Below are positions 20,978 through 32,696 of a DNA stretch of 64,000 nucleotides, piece after piece. The first letter of the stretch is position 1, and each line of letters starts with the position of its first letter. This stretch comes from Ophiocordyceps camponoti-saundersi (nom. inval.) (lineage: Eukaryota; Ascomycota; Sordariomycetes; Hypocreales; Ophiocordycipitaceae): contig PDHQ01000023.1 of NCBI GenBank assembly GCA_003339415.1, forward strand, positions 192,408 through 256,407, in the 5' to 3' direction. Under the pieces are notes generated by a model, which was not told the DNA's origin, searched no databases, and worked only from the letters and a program-made list of their open reading frames with translations. The position numbers and the translations under genes are program-made.

Positions 20978-22539
20978 TCACGCAAACTCCCTGGGCTGCT
21001 GCGCGCCGCCAAGGGCGGGATGGTCATCCCCCCCGTCCTTAACATCGGAGCTGCGCCATGGCGACGGCATCGGCTGCAGGCCAATCGACTGCGACGCATG
21101 AGACTCGTAGCTCGGTGGCGCGTCCTCTGTCGGGCTTGAGCCGTGCTCGTTCTCGCGCCAGGGCTGCGGCTGGTAGCCCGTGGGTGCGGAACCGAGTGGG
21201 TTCCTCGCCGCCGACGCCGCCGCCCGTCGCTGGTACTTCTCCCGTATTCCCTGCCGCCCAAGATAAAGGAAGAGGCTGACGAAGACGAAGACGATGACTA
21301 GGGAGCAGAGGATGTAGCCGATCTTGTAGTCGAGGGCAAAGTCGAAGCCGCTGCCAGAGAGAGGTTGTGATGAGTTGACGTGGCACAGGAGGAAAAAAAA
21401 GGAGGTGACTTACAAGAAGGCGTTGAGCGTGCCAAAGACGACGATGATGCCTCCCAAGAAGCGGTGATACTTGCCGTACTGGGTTGGCGCATGGGTCTTG
21501 ATAGTCTTCTGGCGATGGAAGAAGCCGAGAGCGACCTGTATCAAAACGAAGCCCACGACCACAAAGCCCAGGATTTGATGGGTAGAGCGAAAGTAACGCG
21601 ACTGGCGAGCGGACGGGGGTTAGCATCCACGCAAGACGATGGAACCAGAACAAAGACAAACCCTCTGATAGCGGAGGCTGGCCAAGACACCAGTAGCAAC
21701 GCCGGCGAGCATGATGACGACGGCGACCAGCTGGCAGAGGATGTGAAAGCGGGCCCATCGACCGAGTTTCCGCAGGGCGGCGCCGACAGGCATGAGGAAT
21801 ACGACAGAAAAGACCATAAAGGTGCCATGAAGGCCGGAACGGCTATCACGAGTGCCGGTATTGCGGTAGTCGAGCTCGGTGCCCTCGGCAACAGAGTCGG
21901 CGGTCAAGACGGGAGGGTCAGTAGCGCCAAGAGTGCTCTTGACGTCGATGTTAAAGACGCCAAACTCTCGATGAATTTGCAGGTCAGCAGCGGGACTGTC
22001 GCTGCCAAAGCCAGTTCGAGGACCGAGGGCATAGATGGCCTTTTCAGTCGGCGACGAGACGTCCATGTAGCCGCTGTTGGAGTCGGCAGCAGGCCAGCTG
22101 CGACAGTGTTGTATACAGCGAACGTTCACCACCATGTGATCATCGACGATGCCGGAGCCGGGAAGGATCTCGTACTGCAGGTCGGGATAGTGCTCGGGCT
22201 CGTAGTTGCCATAGGCCAGTCGAGGAGAGAGGGTGACGTTGTCACGCTTCTTGTTGCGATAGACGATCAGGAAGAGGGCACCTTTCATGTCATCGCTGCC
22301 GAGACCCACGGCGGCCCAGGCATGTTCGACCGAGGCGCGGATGCTGAAGAAGAGGTCTGTGTTGCCGGTTTCGGGCACGGAGAGGGCGAAGGCGAGATCA
22401 CGGCTAGGAGAGAGAAAGGTGGACTGGCGGGCGGCGGCCGCAGCAGCTGTGATGCAGATGGTTAGCATCCGCAGAGGAAGAAGAGAGAAGACTGCTGCTC
22501 ACCTGCTACAGCGGCCAGAGCCGCGTGCCAGAGCCTCAT
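20978..22539 (-). CDS. DOMON-cytochrome b561 membrane protein
   Basis: Four exons on the minus strand (22539-22503, 22446-21662, 21601-21414, 21350-20978) give 460 residues. A signal peptide (MRLWHAALAAVAAAAAA) is split by the first intron. Residues about 20-185 form a DOMON/CDH-type cytochrome domain, with a Met (GLGSDDMKGAL, residue 66) in the position of the heme ligand and a C-x3-C-x2-W motif. From residue 218 there are five hydrophobic helices of a cytochrome b561 core carrying the four expected histidines (GLHGTF, ARFHILCQ, STHQILGF, KYHRFLGG). The C-terminus is a polar cytosolic tail. Such proteins move electrons across membranes, for instance as ferric reductases or partners of extracellular redox enzymes; the acceptor is unknown here. 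Confidence 0.93.
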
Positions 22540-22604
22540 GCCGGACGATGAAGGCGTGGAAGGTGAAAAAATTTTTGAGGCTGAATGGGATGATGGCCTC
22601 GACA

Positions 22605-22640
22605 GCTCTCTCTCTGTCTCTCTCTCTCTCTCTCTCGTCT
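22605..22640 (+). repeat. CT microsatellite in the cytochrome b561 5' region
   Basis: A CT-rich dinucleotide run about 65-100 bases upstream of the start codon, reading as GA on the coding strand. Confidence 0.9.
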
Positions 22641-23243
22641 CCTGCCAGGGGGACGGCGGGAGACGGGTTGCTGATACAACAGCAGGCCTACAGCAGGGGC
22701 TTACAGCGGCCATCAGCGCCGCTAACTGCATCTGGGCCCCTGTCAGCGGCCATAAGAGACATCCAGGTATCGACTTATCGCGTTCTGCAGGTGGCTGGCG
22801 GAGTGATAGCCGACGGCGCGGGTAAGCGGATACTTGGGGCCGACATTGGTCTTAGACGACACGTGAAGCTGTCTTGACGCGGGCGGGCAAACAGTGACGT
22901 CGCCTGTCTGTCCGCAAATGGATTTGCTTGGCGGACGGATATAGCCTTACAGTCACAGGTGGGAACCATCTGCTGGGAGACGAGACGAATGGGGCCGATG
23001 AACAAGTCCATTGGGATGAGAAAGGATTCAAGCTACCTATTCAAAGCCTAACATAACCAAGATGCAGGTAAACAACAAGGAGGAAAAGGAACAACGCCCG
23101 CATATGCACCGTGCTTTGCTTCCCGCCCCATGTGAAACAACAGAAAAACACGCGGAAACTATCTCATCAAAAAAGACCCATGGCCGTACTAGGGAGTAGG
23201 GACTAGGTAGGCTTCGGCGGCCCTCGCCTTGGGCTGTGTAGGC
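22641..23243. other. Intergenic region between cytochrome b561 start and PLC end
   Basis: No gene seen. The left part is promoter for the minus-strand cytochrome gene. Confidence 0.45.
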
Positions 23244-24334
23244 TTATAGCGCGTTGAGCACCTGTCCGGCCTTTCGTGCCTCGCCAATGTTCGCCCAGTC
23301 GAGCTAAGAGTTCGTCGTCAACTCAACTGATCATTGGGTACACCCAACATGCATGTAGGTAGGAAGTATGTAGACAACAAAACTCACCAGCACAACGTTC
23401 GGCTGAGGCTTCCCCTGACTCTTGCATAGATCAACCTGCTTCTGGATCGAGGCTAGGGAATTCGTCTTCGCCGCGTCCAGCATATCGGGAAAGACGATGT
23501 CTCCCAGCTTAAAGTTGAGCATGTGGTTCATCATCCCCATCAGCCGGTTTGGATCACCGCCCGTTGGCCGATCGACGCTGCACGTTGGAAACTCGGCGTC
23601 GGTGATGCCGTAGGCCGTCTCCCAGATGTGGTCGAACTCGGGCATGATGTAGTCCACCTTGGTTAGGTCGGCGTGATAGTCTGCGAAGCTGGTGAGTTGA
23701 GAAGCTCACTCATCCTTGGCAGATGAGCAGCGGGACACATCTACATACCCATAAAGACGATGAGGCGCGTCCCCTTGTCCAGCAGCTGTCCAAGCGTTGG
23801 CCAGTCATGACGGGTCGCGACCCCTCCGCTGCCCGGCCGGAAGGCGTACTTTGTCAGGTTGGCGTTACGCAAGTCGTCGTCGAACCTCGAGACGGGAATG
23901 GCTTCCATGTTGGTGAGCAGCAGCGTCACGACGTCGTCCGGATGATTGTCGATCCAAAGCGCCAGCTCGTGCAGGTAGCTAGATAGCGGACCGGCGTTGA
24001 GTTCCCAGCACGACGTGTGGCATAGCTGAATCCTGTCCAGCCAATCGTGTGTCTGCGCCGTCAGGAAGCGAACGCCCATGTCGAGCTGCTCCGTCAGGGT
24101 GACGAATTGGTTGTGGAAAGGCGTGTCTCCGACGAAGGCGCTGTTGTGTGTGCCTATCATGGTTATGTCGGAGTAGCGTCTTCCGCAGAGCTTTTCGTGG
24201 CCGTTGCACGCCCGGGGTGCGGCCGGACTGAGTAGCGCTGCCTGGGGTGAGGCCGGTGGGACCGTCCCGCCCGGGATGTGTAGCGCGGCTGCCAGGCGGA
24301 TGAGGCCGAGGGCGAAGACGCCGAAACGGGGCAT
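23244..24334 (-). CDS. PI-PLC X-domain phosphodiesterase, secreted
   Basis: Three minus-strand exons (24334-23749, 23680-23388, 23303-23244) give 312 residues. A signal peptide (MPRFGVFALGLIRLAAALH) precedes the PI-PLC X-like fold: IGTHNSAFVG with the first catalytic histidine (His63), LDMGVRFLTAQTHD with the second conserved block, and LCHTSCWELNAGPL followed by ELALWIDNHPDDVVTLLLTN. This matches the single-domain, calcium-independent group of fungal secreted PI-PLC-like proteins, not the multidomain signalling enzymes. Substrate could be phosphatidylinositol or GPI anchors. The last exon codes for only 19 residues, and its frame is supported by phase and splice consensus. Confidence 0.93.
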
Positions 24335-25553
24335 TTTTTTCCCGGATGGTCTATCTCCTTGATTATTTTCTTCTTAAATCCAGCGGATATTAATTGTAAA
24401 TATGCCTTGCTTCACTCTTCTTCTTCTCATCCATTACTCCCCTCTCCTCACCCCTTCCCCCCCGGGGAAACAGTCTCCTCGACTCCAGGCTCTAATATAA
24501 GGCCAGGATGAAAGGGACTAGACAGAGCCGGAGACGGGATGAAGGAGGCGAAAAGAGGCGGACGACCAGGTCACGCTTCGAGATGGGGGGTGATTTCCTT
24601 GTACGACAGCAGCAGCAGCGGTCGCTGACGATGGCCTCAAGCAGCAAGGTCATGGTGCCGGCCGAGTATAAAGGGCACGCGGGAGGCCGGCCGCCATGCC
24701 TCGGAACGTGTGACGAGAGGTCGAAACAAGGGCAGGGCGAGTGAAACGGCGGCTGACATGGAGATGGCGGGGGTGGTTGTAATCGCAGTCGGGCCCGTTC
24801 CCCTTATTTGTTTTTTTGCCGATCCGCTGCGAAGTCGGTCATATGTAAGTGCCGGTCACAGAGGAGTTGGGGGCTTGGGCTGTCACAAGCCCCACGGTTG
24901 GCAGGGGACACAGAGAGAGAGAGAGATCACGGAGCGCTAAATGGTAGGAAATGATTTCCTTTTTTTCTTTCTTCCCTTTCTCTTTAGTTTACTGCTGTTG
25001 ATGCGCTCTTTTTTCTTCTTGTTGACCCTGACAACTAACTACTAACTAACCATCTGCTTGAATCATGATTATGTATCAACTTACAGCGCCATGACGCCTT
25101 TGTTAAGTGAAGAGTCAAGCCGCTGAAAGAGGAGCCTGAAAGAGGCGCGCGTACAGTTTCTAAGCATTCTCTTCTTACTGTAAACTGTTAGCTCGCTACG
25201 TCTCGTATCAACAACACCGCTGGCCTCAGATAAGGAGTCGCCGAGTCGGCACCCCTCCGGCACTCTCCGCCACCTTCTAAACCCAACTCGCCAGCCTTAT
25301 CTCGCTCCCCCCCAACCATCATGTCGTGTACCCCCTCATCGCCGGCACATACCGTCCCGCTTCCATCAGCATCCACGCACGGTGTTCTGAGTCGTGCATA
25401 GGTATCTGTCAGCCATCGACAAGCTGTCCTCATATACCCCTCCCACGTGACGCCTCCCACCTTTCTCTCCTCCTCTTCTTCCCTCTCGGTCTCAGCCTTG
25501 CGAGTTGTAATTGCTACCGTAGCCAACGATCTTTTCCAAACGAGGCTCCCACC
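24335..25553. other. Divergent intergenic region
   Basis: Lies between the PI-PLC and J-protein starts. It contains pyrimidine-rich tracts at about 24407-24480 and 24958-25021 and a GA run at 24912-24925. No gene supported. Confidence 0.45.
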
Positions 25554-26728
25554 ATGTCAAACTTTCTCTCCATCGTTGGCTGGTATATTCTCCCAGGGGT
25601 ATGTTTCCGTCTATCGTTCGCCTAATCCTCGCCTACCCTTCGCCTATCTTGGCCCATCATCTTCGTCTCGAATCGCAGCTGACCTCGCTTTCACAGCTCG
25701 CAACGTCGGTGATCCAGACCGTTTACTACGGCTTCACGATCCGCGCCGGCGACCCGAAGCCGACTCCCGATTCGGCACGTTACCTCAAACACCGTCGCAA
25801 CATTAACATCGTCGTCGTCACCGTCTATCTGCTCTACACAGTCTTCGAGGCCCATCACGATATCCACAGCGCGCCGTCCTTCTACGATGACCTCGGAGTG
25901 CCGCTGGACGCGACCGAGCGCGAGATCCGTACGCGCTTCCGCAGGCTAGCTGCCCTGCATCACCCCGACAAGGTCGGCGGCGGCGACGATTCGAGCTCCT
26001 TCTTCATGCATCTCAAGCTCGCCAGCGATACTCTGCAGGACGGCGCGAAGCGCTTCGCATACGATCGCTTCGGCCCGGACACCATCTCGTGGCCCAAGTG
26101 CGTCACCATCCGCGATTTCGTCACTAGAGGTGTCCTCACTTCCATCCTTCCGCACTATGGCATCGCCGCTGCCACCGTATACGTTCTCGGCCTCTTTGGC
26201 TTCATGGAAACGGCCAAGTTTCACCGCTGGTTGATGCTCGCTGCTGTCTGCCTCTTTGAGCTGCACGCCGTCACTCGGCCCACCTTTTCTCTCGTCGTGC
26301 GAATCGTCAACTTTGTCGCCACGCGCCTCCCCCCTCAGCACCCCTTGCTACCTTTCCAAGTCATCCAACTCGCTCAAAAGCTAATTCTCACACTCTACAT
26401 TGGCATCTCTCAAATCGGGCCGCTGCTCATGGGTCAATCCGCCAACCGCCGTCATGTGACCTCTCGCGATGAGAAGGGTCTTCAGCAGGCGCTCGATCGC
26501 CTAGAGGCTGTTTCGACTCAGCTGGACGCCGAGACGAGTCGCCTGGTAGCGTTGGAAATGTCACCCTTCAAAGGCGACGAGACTTCGATCCGCAGCCTTC
26601 GCGATAGGATGCGCGAATGGCTGGTGCAGAACACGATACGTGCCGACCCAATGGTACGCGACGCTCTGGGTGCTTCGTTGAGAAAGAGGAGAATAGACGC
26701 TCCCAGCGGAGCCAAGGGAAATAGATAG
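25554..26728 (+). CDS. Membrane-anchored J-domain (DnaJ-like) protein
   Basis: Exon 1 is 25554-25598 (MSNFLSIVGWYILPG); exon 2 runs to 26728 from either 25679 or 25697. Both acceptors are in phase; the second gives LATSVIQTVYYGFTIRAGDPKP directly after ILPG and fits the family better as I recall it. Length is 358-364 residues. A transmembrane segment (INIVVVTVYLLYTVFE) precedes the J domain (SFYDDLGVPLDATEREIRT), with the catalytic HPDK in ALHHPDKVGGG. After it come several more hydrophobic stretches and a basic tail. J-proteins stimulate Hsp70 ATPase; the topology suggests an ER membrane member recruiting Hsp70. Confidence 0.9.
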
Positions 26729-27524
26729 CACGCACAATGCGTTGGGAGTTTTCTGGTTATCTTATAGAGGCGCTCTGGCGTCATATGCGGGTTAATTATG
26801 GGTTTCTCAAAGGCTTATCTGTCGTGACGTGGGTTCCTATCACAGGCTCTGACGGCCTATCAAGGACGCAGACTGCCGTGCTGCAACGCGACTAATCACC
26901 TGCATTTGGGTCTAGGCCAAACTTCTCTTCTGTAGGCCGTCGACTGTATCCACTTCAGCTCTTCTGTCTGGCTGTTTAATGCGTGGATGTTCGTATTGCA
27001 ATGCTTGCGCAAATCGGGTAACATCTCCGCTTCACTACGCTGGAAGCAAGCCAGCGGCGTGGAAGATGATGGGTGAGTTTAGGATATGAGAGGAAAGGCG
27101 TCGCTCTCTCACTGTGGGGGTGGGCTTGTGAGTCAAAAGACGGCGCGAACCGGGCCGCAAATGGAAAGGCGGCGGAGGAGGAAGAAAGAAGGCGAGGAAA
27201 ACCAAAGACAATGGAAGACAAGGAAGAGCCAAGACAAAGGAAGACGGGAAGTTTAAAAGAGAGGAAGGATCATAGAATAACGGAATAAGTTTGAGAGGCG
27301 GGCGATATGTCGAGTTACATTGGGCACGTAGTTGGAGGCTCTATGTAGGCCGACGACATTCCACGACCGGCGCCATTTGTCTGTATGTATGTACATTTTG
27401 TATGCGTGTAATTACACGCATTCCCAGAGAACGAGTCTCGGGGTAATCAACGACGGCGCAGGGCCTTTGCTTTCTCGAGGTGCGTTCTCGAAGCGCCAGC
27501 GCCAGTCACGTAGGGGTGGGGATC
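26729..27524. other. Convergent 3' intergenic region
   Basis: No coding or RNA feature supported. It holds a purine-rich stretch at about 27150-27290. Confidence 0.45.
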
Positions 27525-28133
27525 CTAACCACCATCCTCCTCGCTCGTGGCTTCGATATTGGCCTTTGACGATTTTCTCGACTTTTCTTTTGTCGTCGAC
27601 TTCTTGACGACGGGGAGCTTGTCGTTTGTCTGCGGGAATTCGTTCACGGCGTGGCCCATCTCGCCTAGGGCGGCGTTGATGGCTGGCACGGCTTTCAGCA
27701 GGGCCGTGTACTGCTCAACCGAAAGAGAAATGCCCTGCGATAGGTTAAAGAAGTCAGCGCAAGTGAAAATCTCTGGCGTTTGCGATGAAGCGAGAGAAAA
27801 ACTTTACCTTTTTGCCAGGGAGCAGCTTGCCGTCTTTCTCGTAGAATTCGCGAATATTGACGAGGCAGGCGTTTTTAAACTTGGATACGCCGACGCGTCG
27901 CTTACTAGAAAGCTACAAGGGTTTGACACATAATGTGAGCGCAAAGCCAGGAGCGAAGAAAGAATGCAAATCGACGAAGAGGGCCGACAAACCTCCCAGA
28001 AAGGGTTCCCATCGTCATCTGTCGGCCCAGCGGCAGCAGCAGCAGCGTGCTTGGTCTTCTTCGCGCTCACGGGAGGGTTGGTCTCGTCGTCATCTGTTAC
28101 GCTGGACCGACGCTTCTTGGAATGAGACGCCAT
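27525..28133 (-). CDS. SUB1: RNA polymerase II coactivator SUB1/PC4
   Basis: Three minus-strand exons (28133-27993, 27912-27808, 27734-27525) give 151 residues. The N-terminus is basic and Ala-rich ([11 protein letters not shown]), followed by the PC4 single-stranded-DNA-binding core split across introns: [38 protein letters not shown] and [20 protein letters not shown]1/PC4 binds melted promoter DNA and promotes preinitiation, elongation and genome stability. The C-terminal tail is Lys/Ser-rich, as in other filamentous fungi. Each intron falls at a phase that restores the core motif, so the model is secure. Confidence 0.95.
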
Positions 28134-29066
28134 GAGAGCCGGCGTGTTGGCGGGACCGTGTTGGTGGGACCGTGTTTTTTTGGGGGGCGGCGAGACGCGC
28201 TGGCTGCGAGCCGGCGATGATAAGAGGCGTTCTTCCGCGCGAGGGGGGAATGACGGGTTCGACGACGCCAGATCACGTGATACTAATTTAAGTGCAGCTT
28301 GCAGTACGGAGCCTCTAGTGCAGGTCCGCAACGGGCGAGCGGCAGATGACAAAATGTAGTGGAGTGGGGGGAGGGGGAGAGCGAGAGAGGCAGAGAGAGA
28401 GGGAGAGAGAGATAAGGAGACGGGACGGGATGGAGATACGGATACGCAGCATAGCAACCGATAGCATCACGTGTTAGATGCCGGTGATACGTAAGAGAGA
28501 CGAATAATCCCCTGTTCCCTCCTCGACCTCTCCCCCCTTCAGTCAATGCCCAGCGAATCTCTACATACATACATGTCAAGTTCAACTCGACTCGACTTGA
28601 TCATCGTACTTCGATTTTCTCACGCTCCATTCCTCGGCCCGGTCGTGTTTATGCTCAAACGCCATTCAACTCAAGGCCAAATTTAGGTGTGTATAGCGCC
28701 TGTGGGCCGCCGTTCCCCTGACGGATGCAGGCGGCAGAACGACGCCTTGCTTGAAACAAGCTGGTGCGGTCCAATCACGCCGTCGAGTTTCTTTTATCTT
28801 ATTCCATTTTTATTGCTATTATTATTATTATTTTCAGCATAATTTTTTTCTGTCTCCTACTCGGATTTCATCTTGTGTTATCGTCGCTGCTGGCTGGCTA
28901 TGTCTCTCAGTTGAGAGCGATTCCCTCCCCCCCCCCCCCCCTCAAAACCGTCGTTCAGTCATCCAAAAATCTCCCTTGAGAAAAAGATACACATACACAG
29001 AGAGAGAGGGAGACGGATCGAAAAGAGAGAGCTGCCGGCTTCGTCCATCTATTCTGCGCCGCCGCC
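28134..29066. other. Divergent intergenic region with 15-base C tract
   Basis: Upstream of both SUB1 (minus) and the PX protein (plus). It contains a GA-rich run near 28375-28415 and an uninterrupted C15 tract at 28927-28941, about 125 bases before the PX-protein ATG. Confidence 0.5.
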
Positions 29067-32054
29067 ATGGCCTCTCCTACCGACGGTGGTGGGAACGCAG
29101 CTGCTGGCCATGCGCGGCCCCATGCTGCCCCTGACCCGCCGTCATCTCGCGATAATAATACCCGCACATATCGCCTTGATCGGCCGCCGACGCCGACGCC
29201 GACGCCGCAAGGCGTGAGCGCCAAGGCACTTCATTTCATCTCCGCCGCCTCTCCAGGCACCCTTGCAGGCATCGCCGTCGCCTTCTCGGGTGTCACCTAC
29301 GCAATCCTCGGCAGGCTGGGCCTGTTGGTCATCGGCGCTGTTGGCGGCGTCATTGCCTTTGCTTCGCTCGAGGCCAAGCATCCCGACGTCGCCAGGGCTG
29401 TCCGCGGCGAAAAGGGCTCCGATGTCCTGGACCGGCTATGGCTCGACCTGCAAAATGGCGCCTCGCCCTCCCTCGACGACGATGACGACGACCTGCCGCT
29501 CAAGGCATTCGACGACTTTCGGCCGGAGACGCGAGAAGCTCTCTCCGGCTTCGTCGATGCCATCATTCGAGACTACGTCAAGTGGTGGTACAGCCCGCTT
29601 GTGCCCACCGATCACTCCTTTCCTCTCGCCTGTCGCAAGGTGCTCAATTCCTATCTCATCTCCATCTCCAATCGCATGTCCCGCAAGCGGCCGGCCGACG
29701 CTTTCCTCGACCTTCTCACCAATTGCTCGTCCATCATCATTGTCTTCATGTCAGAGCTCGCCGCCGCCTACGCCGACCTCCCGCCCGACACCAACATGAC
29801 CGCCGCCGACGCCATCTACAACTACCTGGCGTCCAATCCCGACTCGCGCCTCGCCAGCCTCCTCAACCAACGGCAGCAAGCCGCGAAATTCAAGACGGTG
29901 GCCGAGGATCTGCTCGTCTTTCTTGAGCGGGCGCCCCAGAGCTGCGATCCGGCCCGCGTCTTCCTCCGAGAGATCCTGGCCAACTCGGTCCTCGAGACGA
30001 CGCTGCAAACGTGCAGCAAGGCAGAGTGGATCAACGGCTTGATCGTTCACCTCCTCGAGGCCGGCGAGCCGGACCTCAACCAGGCAATCGACGTTGGCAT
30101 GCAGAACGGCGACGACACCGGCGTCCCCAATGTCTTCGCCGACCTGGACGGCAACGTCGGTAACGTCGGAATCGCCAAGCCGGGTCGGTCGAGTCCAGAG
30201 GCGGAACGCAGCCGACGAAAAGACTCTTCCGGCCAAGGAAACGGCAAGACTCCGCCACGGGGCGACTCTCTGGCCCGCGGCGGCGAGCTCGACAATACGC
30301 CGTCTCGTTGGTCGATGGCAGGCTCATCCAGCCAGGACTCGCCTTCGCCCCCTAATAATAGGTCCAGCGGGCAGCAATTCACCAGCTTCGATCAGATCGT
30401 CTCTCACGGTTCAGTGCAGCCGCTGGATCACGACGCACCCAAGAAGGAGCCGCCACACCTACACAACGCCTCCTTTACGCTGCACGACGACACGACGGGC
30501 GACGGCGGCAAGATTCGCAACAAGCCCAATTGGGACTACCTGATCCAGGTAGAGCCGTCCGTGGCTGTGATTTCCGGGTGGATGATTGTGAGGCGGTATT
30601 CCGACTTTGAGACGCTGCACGAGATTCTGCGGCGCATCGCCACCGTCTCGGGCGCGACCGCCTTTACTGAGCTGCACAAGGAGCTGCCCGGCTGGAAGAT
30701 GCACACGAGAGAGTCGCTGCGCGGGGAGCTAGAACGATATCTGCGGGATGCGTGCTGGTACGCGTCCCTTGCCGAGAGCGAGGGCATGAAGCGCTTCCTG
30801 GAGAAGTCACAGGGACACACGCACGGCAGCTCCAAGTCTTTTGGCTGGGAGACGGTCGGCAAGAACATGTTGGACGCGCTCACCATCGGGCCCAAGGGGG
30901 CAGTAGAGGGCGGCAAGAACCTGGTCGGCGTCTTCGGCCTGGGTCGCAAGCCGACGAACCCGCTGTCAGTCATCGACCCGGCGGCCGCCTCTACGGGCCG
31001 CCTCTCGAGGTCTAACCACTCGCCGGTGGCCAAGTCACCGGCCCGGTCTGAGCGAGCTAGCACCGACAGCCAGCGGTCGTCGGTCATCTCCACGCAGCCC
31101 GGCAAGGTGGCACCCATGGACCGACGGGCGAGCCATCAGTTCGCGGGCGGCGACGGCGACGGCGACTACACCCGTCTCGGCCGCCTGGACCGGACCGACT
31201 CGGGCTCGGCAGGATCGAACAGCGCGCACCCCAGCAGGGAGCACAGCCGGGCGTCGAGCCTGGCGCCGGTGCAGTCGCCGTCCATGTCGAGCATCGACAT
31301 GATGAAGCTGCCGCCACCGCCGGACGAGATTGAGGACGACTACATGGCCCTGTCCGGAACCGGAGCCGTGAGCGAAGGCTACGGCTCGCCGGCTTACCAT
31401 GACAGGCGCCGCAGTAGCGTCAACGTGACGGCGACGCCCAACGGAAACACCAACGGCGTGGCCAAGAAGACAGCAGCAGCAACAGCAACAGCAACAGCAG
31501 CAATATCGTCGTCGTCGTCGTCGCCACCTTCAGCGGCGCGACCGGCGCGGCAGTACTCGCAGCTGTCGGAGCACGAGACACGGGTAGCAGTGGAGCTCCT
31601 CTTCGCCGTCATCAACGAAATGTACACGCTCTCTTCAGCCTGGAACATCCGACGCACGCTCCTGACGGCAGCAAAGTCTTTCCTCCTCCGGCCCGGCAAC
31701 CCTTCCCTCCTGACGGTGCAATCGCTCATCCAGACCTCGGTCCTAGACGCCAACACCTCCGACGGCGGCATAGCAGCGACGATCCGCAAGATCCGCGAGA
31801 ACAGCGTCCCAACGGAAGAGGAAAAGGCCGCCTGGCCCGCCGACCTGTCGTCGGACGAGAAGGAGAAGCTGGTGGTCAAGGCCAGGCGCATGCTCGTGCA
31901 GAGAGGCGTTCCCGCTGCCCTCATGGGCGTCATGGGCCAGGCTGCTACGGGCGAGGCTCTCGGTCGCGTCTTCGACTGCTTGCAGATTGAGGAGGTGGCT
32001 AGGGGGTTGATTTTCGGACTGATGCTTCAGGTTGTGCGCATCGTGACGCATTGA
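29067..32054 (+). CDS. PXA-PX-nexin C sorting nexin-type protein
   Basis: A single exon of 995 residues with a good start context (GCCGCCATGG). The N-terminus has one or two hydrophobic segments (about 55-105: SPGTLAGIAVAFSGV, LGLLVIGAVGGVIAFAS). A PXA domain follows at about 148-336 (REALSGFVDAIIRDYVKWWY to WINGLIVHLLE), then a phosphoinositide-binding PX domain at about 468-582 (VRRYSDFETLHEIL, ELPGWKM), and a nexin C-terminal domain at about 839-991 (ELLFAVINEMYTLSSAWNIR, ARGLIFGL). There is no RGS domain, unlike Mdm1 and vertebrate SNX13/14. Membrane-anchored PXA-PX proteins work at ER-vacuole/lipid-droplet contacts or in endosomal sorting. Long Ser/Pro-rich linkers and a CAG/ACA-rich stretch (about 31465-31500) are low complexity. 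Confidence 0.93.
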   Translation: MASPTDGGGNAAAGHARPHAAPDPPSSRDNNTRTYRLDRPPTPTPTPQGVSAKALHFISAASPGTLAGIAVAFSGVTYAILGRLGLLVIGAVGGVIAFASLEAKHPDVARAVRGEKGSDVLDRLWLDLQNGASPSLDDDDDDLPLKAFDDFRPETREALSGFVDAIIRDYVKWWYSPLVPTDHSFPLACRKVLNSYLISISNRMSRKRPADAFLDLLTNCSSIIIVFMSELAAAYADLPPDTNMTAADAIYNYLASNPDSRLASLLNQRQQAAKFKTVAEDLLVFLERAPQSCDPARVFLREILANSVLETTLQTCSKAEWINGLIVHLLEAGEPDLNQAIDVGMQNGDDTGVPNVFADLDGNVGNVGIAKPGRSSPEAERSRRKDSSGQGNGKTPPRGDSLARGGELDNTPSRWSMAGSSSQDSPSPPNNRSSGQQFTSFDQIVSHGSVQPLDHDAPKKEPPHLHNASFTLHDDTTGDGGKIRNKPNWDYLIQVEPSVAVISGWMIVRRYSDFETLHEILRRIATVSGATAFTELHKELPGWKMHTRESLRGELERYLRDACWYASLAESEGMKRFLEKSQGHTHGSSKSFGWETVGKNMLDALTIGPKGAVEGGKNLVGVFGLGRKPTNPLSVIDPAAASTGRLSRSNHSPVAKSPARSERASTDSQRSSVISTQPGKVAPMDRRASHQFAGGDGDGDYTRLGRLDRTDSGSAGSNSAHPSREHSRASSLAPVQSPSMSSIDMMKLPPPPDEIEDDYMALSGTGAVSEGYGSPAYHDRRRSSVNVTATPNGNTNGVAKKTAAATATATAAISSSSSSPPSAARPARQYSQLSEHETRVAVELLFAVINEMYTLSSAWNIRRTLLTAAKSFLLRPGNPSLLTVQSLIQTSVLDANTSDGGIAATIRKIRENSVPTEEEKAAWPADLSSDEKEKLVVKARRMLVQRGVPAALMGVMGQAATGEALGRVFDCLQIEEVARGLIFGLMLQVVRIVTH

Positions 32055-32696
32055 ATGGGCTCTCGTTGGGCGTGTGACGTTAGGGTTGAGAAATACCGTG
32101 CTTGTGTTTTTTGTCTCACAACTTCATTGTTCGTTTTTATCTTGATTCTGATGCGTCTGACTGGCGATGTCATGTCGGCTGGGCGTTGAGGTGCGTTAGC
32201 TAGGTAGGTAGGTAGATTAGCTGAAGAGAGGTTGGTGGTGAGTGGTGAGTGGTATGTAGACTACGAATACATTGAGCATCCTGTATTTCTTTTCTCTCCA
32301 TCCGCGTATTGTGAAGTGGTGATTCTTTGGCATTATCTCGCGTACATGATGGTGATTCTTTAGGAGCATCACGTACAAAATGGTGACTCTAGCAGTATGG
32401 CGTTTATAAATGGTGACTCTAAGCAGTATGGCGCTCATAATGACGACTCTAAGCAGTATGTACAAAATCAAGTCCAACTCCCTACTCGTCCAAGCCAACA
32501 AGACAATCCACAAGCGGAGACGAGATGAGAACCACTTCTTCATCAACTAATTTTTCATAACGTATTAGTTTGGGTGACTCTCGCCTGCGAGCCTAACCCA
32601 GGTATTTTATATGCAACAGACGAGGCAAAACAAGAAACAAGAAAACAAGCCATTCTCGCGAGATGGTGGAACAATACAGAAATGGACAGCATACAC
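32055..32696. other. Convergent 3' intergenic region with short ACTCTAAGCAGTATG-like repeats
   Basis: Between two convergent stop codons. From about 32328 to 32465 a unit resembling ATGGTGACTCTAAGCAGTATGGCG recurs four to five times with drift, forming a minor imperfect tandem array. No gene. Confidence 0.55.

Noticed and set aside
21380..22465. 361-codon plus-strand frame opposite the DOMON-cytochrome b561 gene
   Set aside because: It is a shadow. The minus-strand gene has four heme histidines, five membrane helices and consistent introns.
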